Assembly: GCA_933207985.1 (NCBI GenBank)
Contig: OW240914.1
Location: 203,992,620-204,056,619 of the forward strand
DNA from: Pelobates cultripes
Lineage: Eukaryota > Chordata > Amphibia > Anura > Pelobatidae
DNA length: 64,000 bases
Direction of reading: 5' to 3'
Shown: positions 62,206 to 64,000 of the stretch, in pieces
Layout: every line of letters begins with the position of its first letter
How positions within the stretch are numbered: position 1 is the first letter of the stretch
The notes under the pieces: generated by a model
The model's database searches: none
What the model was told of the DNA's origin: nothing
The model's input: only the letters and a program-made list of their open reading frames with translations
Program-made: the position numbers and the translations under genes

Positions 62206-62300
62206 TGATTAAAGGACCACTCTAGGCACCCAGACCACTTCAGCTTAATGAAGTGGTCTGGGTGCCAGGTCCCTCTAGGATTAACCCTTTTTTTATAAAC
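62206..62300. repeat. Perfect hairpin in troponin intron
   Basis: GGCACCCAGACCACTTCA (62225-62242), a 6-nt spacer, then its exact complement (62249-62266). Preceded by ATTAAAGGACCACTCTA and followed by GTCCCTCTAGGATTAA, so it is probably the core of a small TTAA-type MITE. Confidence 0.8.
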
Positions 62301-62756
62301 ATGATGTTCAACAACAAACCATGTATTATCACCTCTGGGCTATAAACAAGAACACTACCCAAGCCCACCTGTACATTAGGTGTTAGTGGGCTTTTTTAAA
62401 ATCAAGCTTCAATAACCAATTGATATTGTATTTTGACTCTCAGCTGGTTTTGAGTAACTCTTTTCAAAGAATCCACAATCCAAATAAAAACAAGCCTTTT
62501 TTTCCCGTCGATAATGCTGCCAAAATCAGAAAATGTTATGTTAAAAATTGGGCATCAATTGACCTGTATATTGAACTAGTCAGACTACATTGGGATAGGA
62601 TTAATACCATTAAGATTGCCATATTGGATGAACATTGATAAGAAAACACTAAATAGTTCTTGATTTTGTACATAGACAGCTGAACATATTACTTAATTTT
62701 CCACAATAAAAAAAACAACAACAATATTTTAAATTAATATAGATATAGTAACATAC

Positions 62757-62788
62757 CTGTCAGACATGGTGGAAAGATGTGTATGGAT
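62757..62788 (-). CDS. tnni: Troponin I exon with start codon
   Basis: This 32-bp exon has an acceptor (TATTTTTAG before 62788) and a GTATGT donor (62756-62751). It holds 21 nt of 5' UTR ending in CCACC and then the ATG at 62767. The coding part is 11 nt (M-S-D-AG) and ends two bases into a codon that the next exon completes as Ser. An acceptor in front of the 5' UTR means at least one non-coding exon lies further upstream, at higher coordinates, as in other TNNI genes. The good Kozak context and phase match support this start. Confidence 0.9.
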
Positions 62789-63500
62789 CTAAAAATAGAA
62801 TAAAATAAAATAAACAATAGTTAGAGAAGTCTGAGCACTGTGACAATTAATGTAGAACATTTAAATCCCTTTTTATATTAATTATAAATAAAGGCACCAT
62901 ATAAAAATTGTAAACTTAATAAATAAATGATACGCTAAACTATATACTATACCATACTTTTTAATTTATGGAGGTAATATTGACTAATATACATTAATGA
63001 TACATAATATTTCCATGAAGTCTTCCAATACTAAATGTGACTAGTAATCTAAATAAGTTCTTGATATAGCCTTATTATTTAAATTTGATTATAGTATTTC
63101 TCTTTACCATCTCCATTGTAAGTCTATTCCTTGGAGTAACCACTTTGTGTAAATCGTATGTGCATTGCCACTGAAGCTAAATTGCACTCTTAACCTCGTT
63201 TTGATTTTGCTCTTTCTGTAAAAACATTTTTCAGCTTTAACTTTATTAAAAGGTTCCTCTGAGAAGAAAACAGTTTTGTGGTTAGAGAATACCTTCCTAT
63301 CCTGGACTGCTCGCCCACCTAACTTTAAAAAACTCATATTATATATATATATATATATATAGCTTTGTTACAACCGTTCTAGCGCCAAGTTCTCTTTGCT
63401 GCCAGATCGTCATTGGTTGACGTCACTCCCCCTCAGCGTAGGACAAGGGAAGTCCGCAAGGATGGGCTAAGCGGAGGACAATGATGGCATGAAGGGGGAC
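62789..63500. other. Upstream troponin intron or 5' region, no promoter recognised
   Basis: AT-rich with a TA microsatellite at 63336-63361. From 63362 the text turns GC-richer (TGACGTCACTCCCC near 63419) and may be the upstream part of the Penelope-like element. No TATA box or non-coding first exon of troponin I could be assigned. Confidence 0.35.
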
Positions 63501-63599
63501 GTGCAGCCTTGGCTGCCTGGCCAAAGCTTGCTATATGTGCTGGTATCAGATGTCAATTTGGCACAGAATTCACATGAACCTAGGTTATGCTCTACATAG

Positions 63600-64000
63600 C
63601 GAACTGCTTTAAATACAGACCCCAGGAATCTTGTCGTAAACACTTCAATCCACTTAATATATTTAAAAGGGATAAGGAGGGGGGCATAATGATCATGTCC
63701 ACTGAGTATTATCTTCAAGAATCTGCCAACATCTTAGGAGATATTAAGACATACAAAGTATTAAAAGGGGATCTCACAAAGACTTTCAATGCCGAATTGA
63801 AAGTTTTATTGGAAGGAGCAAAAATTTTATTACACAACAAAATTTTGATTTTTTTTATATAAAAAAAACCCTACCATTCCTATCTTTTACTTTCTACCGA
63901 AGACACATAAGAATTTAACATACCCCAGGACGTATGATAATTAGCGTAATGGACTCATTTACGGTTAATTTATCGGCATTTGTGGATTATTTTTTTACAA
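63600..64000 (+). pseudogene. Penelope-like reverse transcriptase, 5' part
   Basis: Plus-strand frames read KEGGIMIMSTEYYLQESANI, LGDIKTYKVLKGDLT, then after a frameshift near 63850 FYFLPKTHKN (about 63884-63913), and after another shift PGRMIISVMDSF and NLSAFVDYFF up to the window edge. The K-G-G-x-(I/V) start, the L-P-K-x-H-K motif and the R-P-I-(I/V)-S-G-x-x-S-(L/F) motif in this order define Penelope-like RTs. The frameshifts make it a dead copy; the YADD-containing half lies outside the window. Confidence 0.75.

Noticed and set aside
63467..63718. Minus-strand 83-codon frame at the right edge
   Set aside because: Shadow of the Penelope-like reverse transcriptase read on the plus strand.

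Overview
This is intron-rich vertebrate nuclear DNA, most likely from an anuran amphibian (frog or toad) with a large, repeat-filled genome. The host content that can be supported is one gene on the minus strand: six exons of a troponin I gene (tnni), at 62757-62788, 62026-62041, 61901-61942, 39786-39917, 38654-38743 and 34914-35093. Each exon has AG acceptor and GT donor signals. Reading phase is kept across all joins, giving 157 codons from an ATG at 62767 to the end of the exon carrying the inhibitory and switch regions. The last coding exon, which in this family carries the GDWRKN and GRKKMF motifs, was not found. The 34.9 kb left of 34914 is therefore read as the last intron or as flanking DNA. 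The paralogue is unresolved: the inhibitory region reads like cardiac TNNI3, the switch region like slow TNNI1, and there is no cardiac-type N-terminal extension.

Almost everything else is transposable elements of many classes. From left to right: a broken Ty3/gypsy element with a LINE inserted in it (1-2650); an internally deleted LINE (2.7-4.1 kb); a complete piggyBac-type transposon with TTAA flanks and a decayed transposase (5983-9207); an L1/Tx1-like element with a target duplication (10576-11655); an L1/Tx1 copy with an inverted 5' part (15.76-17.15 kb); a DIRS-like retroelement interrupted by a hAT-type element (20.4-24.85 kb); a second retroelement with terminal direct repeats and tandem inner duplications (26.1-32.1 kb); and GC-rich non-autonomous elements with GT or CA arrays (32.4-33.8 kb).

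Inside the troponin introns are a Rex1-like LINE (35.2-37.9 kb), LTR-like blocks, Penelope-like fragments (41.2-42.0 kb and the right edge), nested hAT-type elements with 8-bp target duplications (42.0-43.7 and 47.1-49.0 kb), minisatellites, a long piggyBac-like relic (52.8-55.5 kb) and several TTAA-flanked MITEs (57-61.6 kb).

No operon, CRISPR array, RNA gene or new multi-gene system is visible. The interest lies in how the elements are built and nested, and in a compact muscle gene stretched over more than 28 kb by insertions. Coordinates of degraded elements are approximate unless a target duplication or splice site is given.
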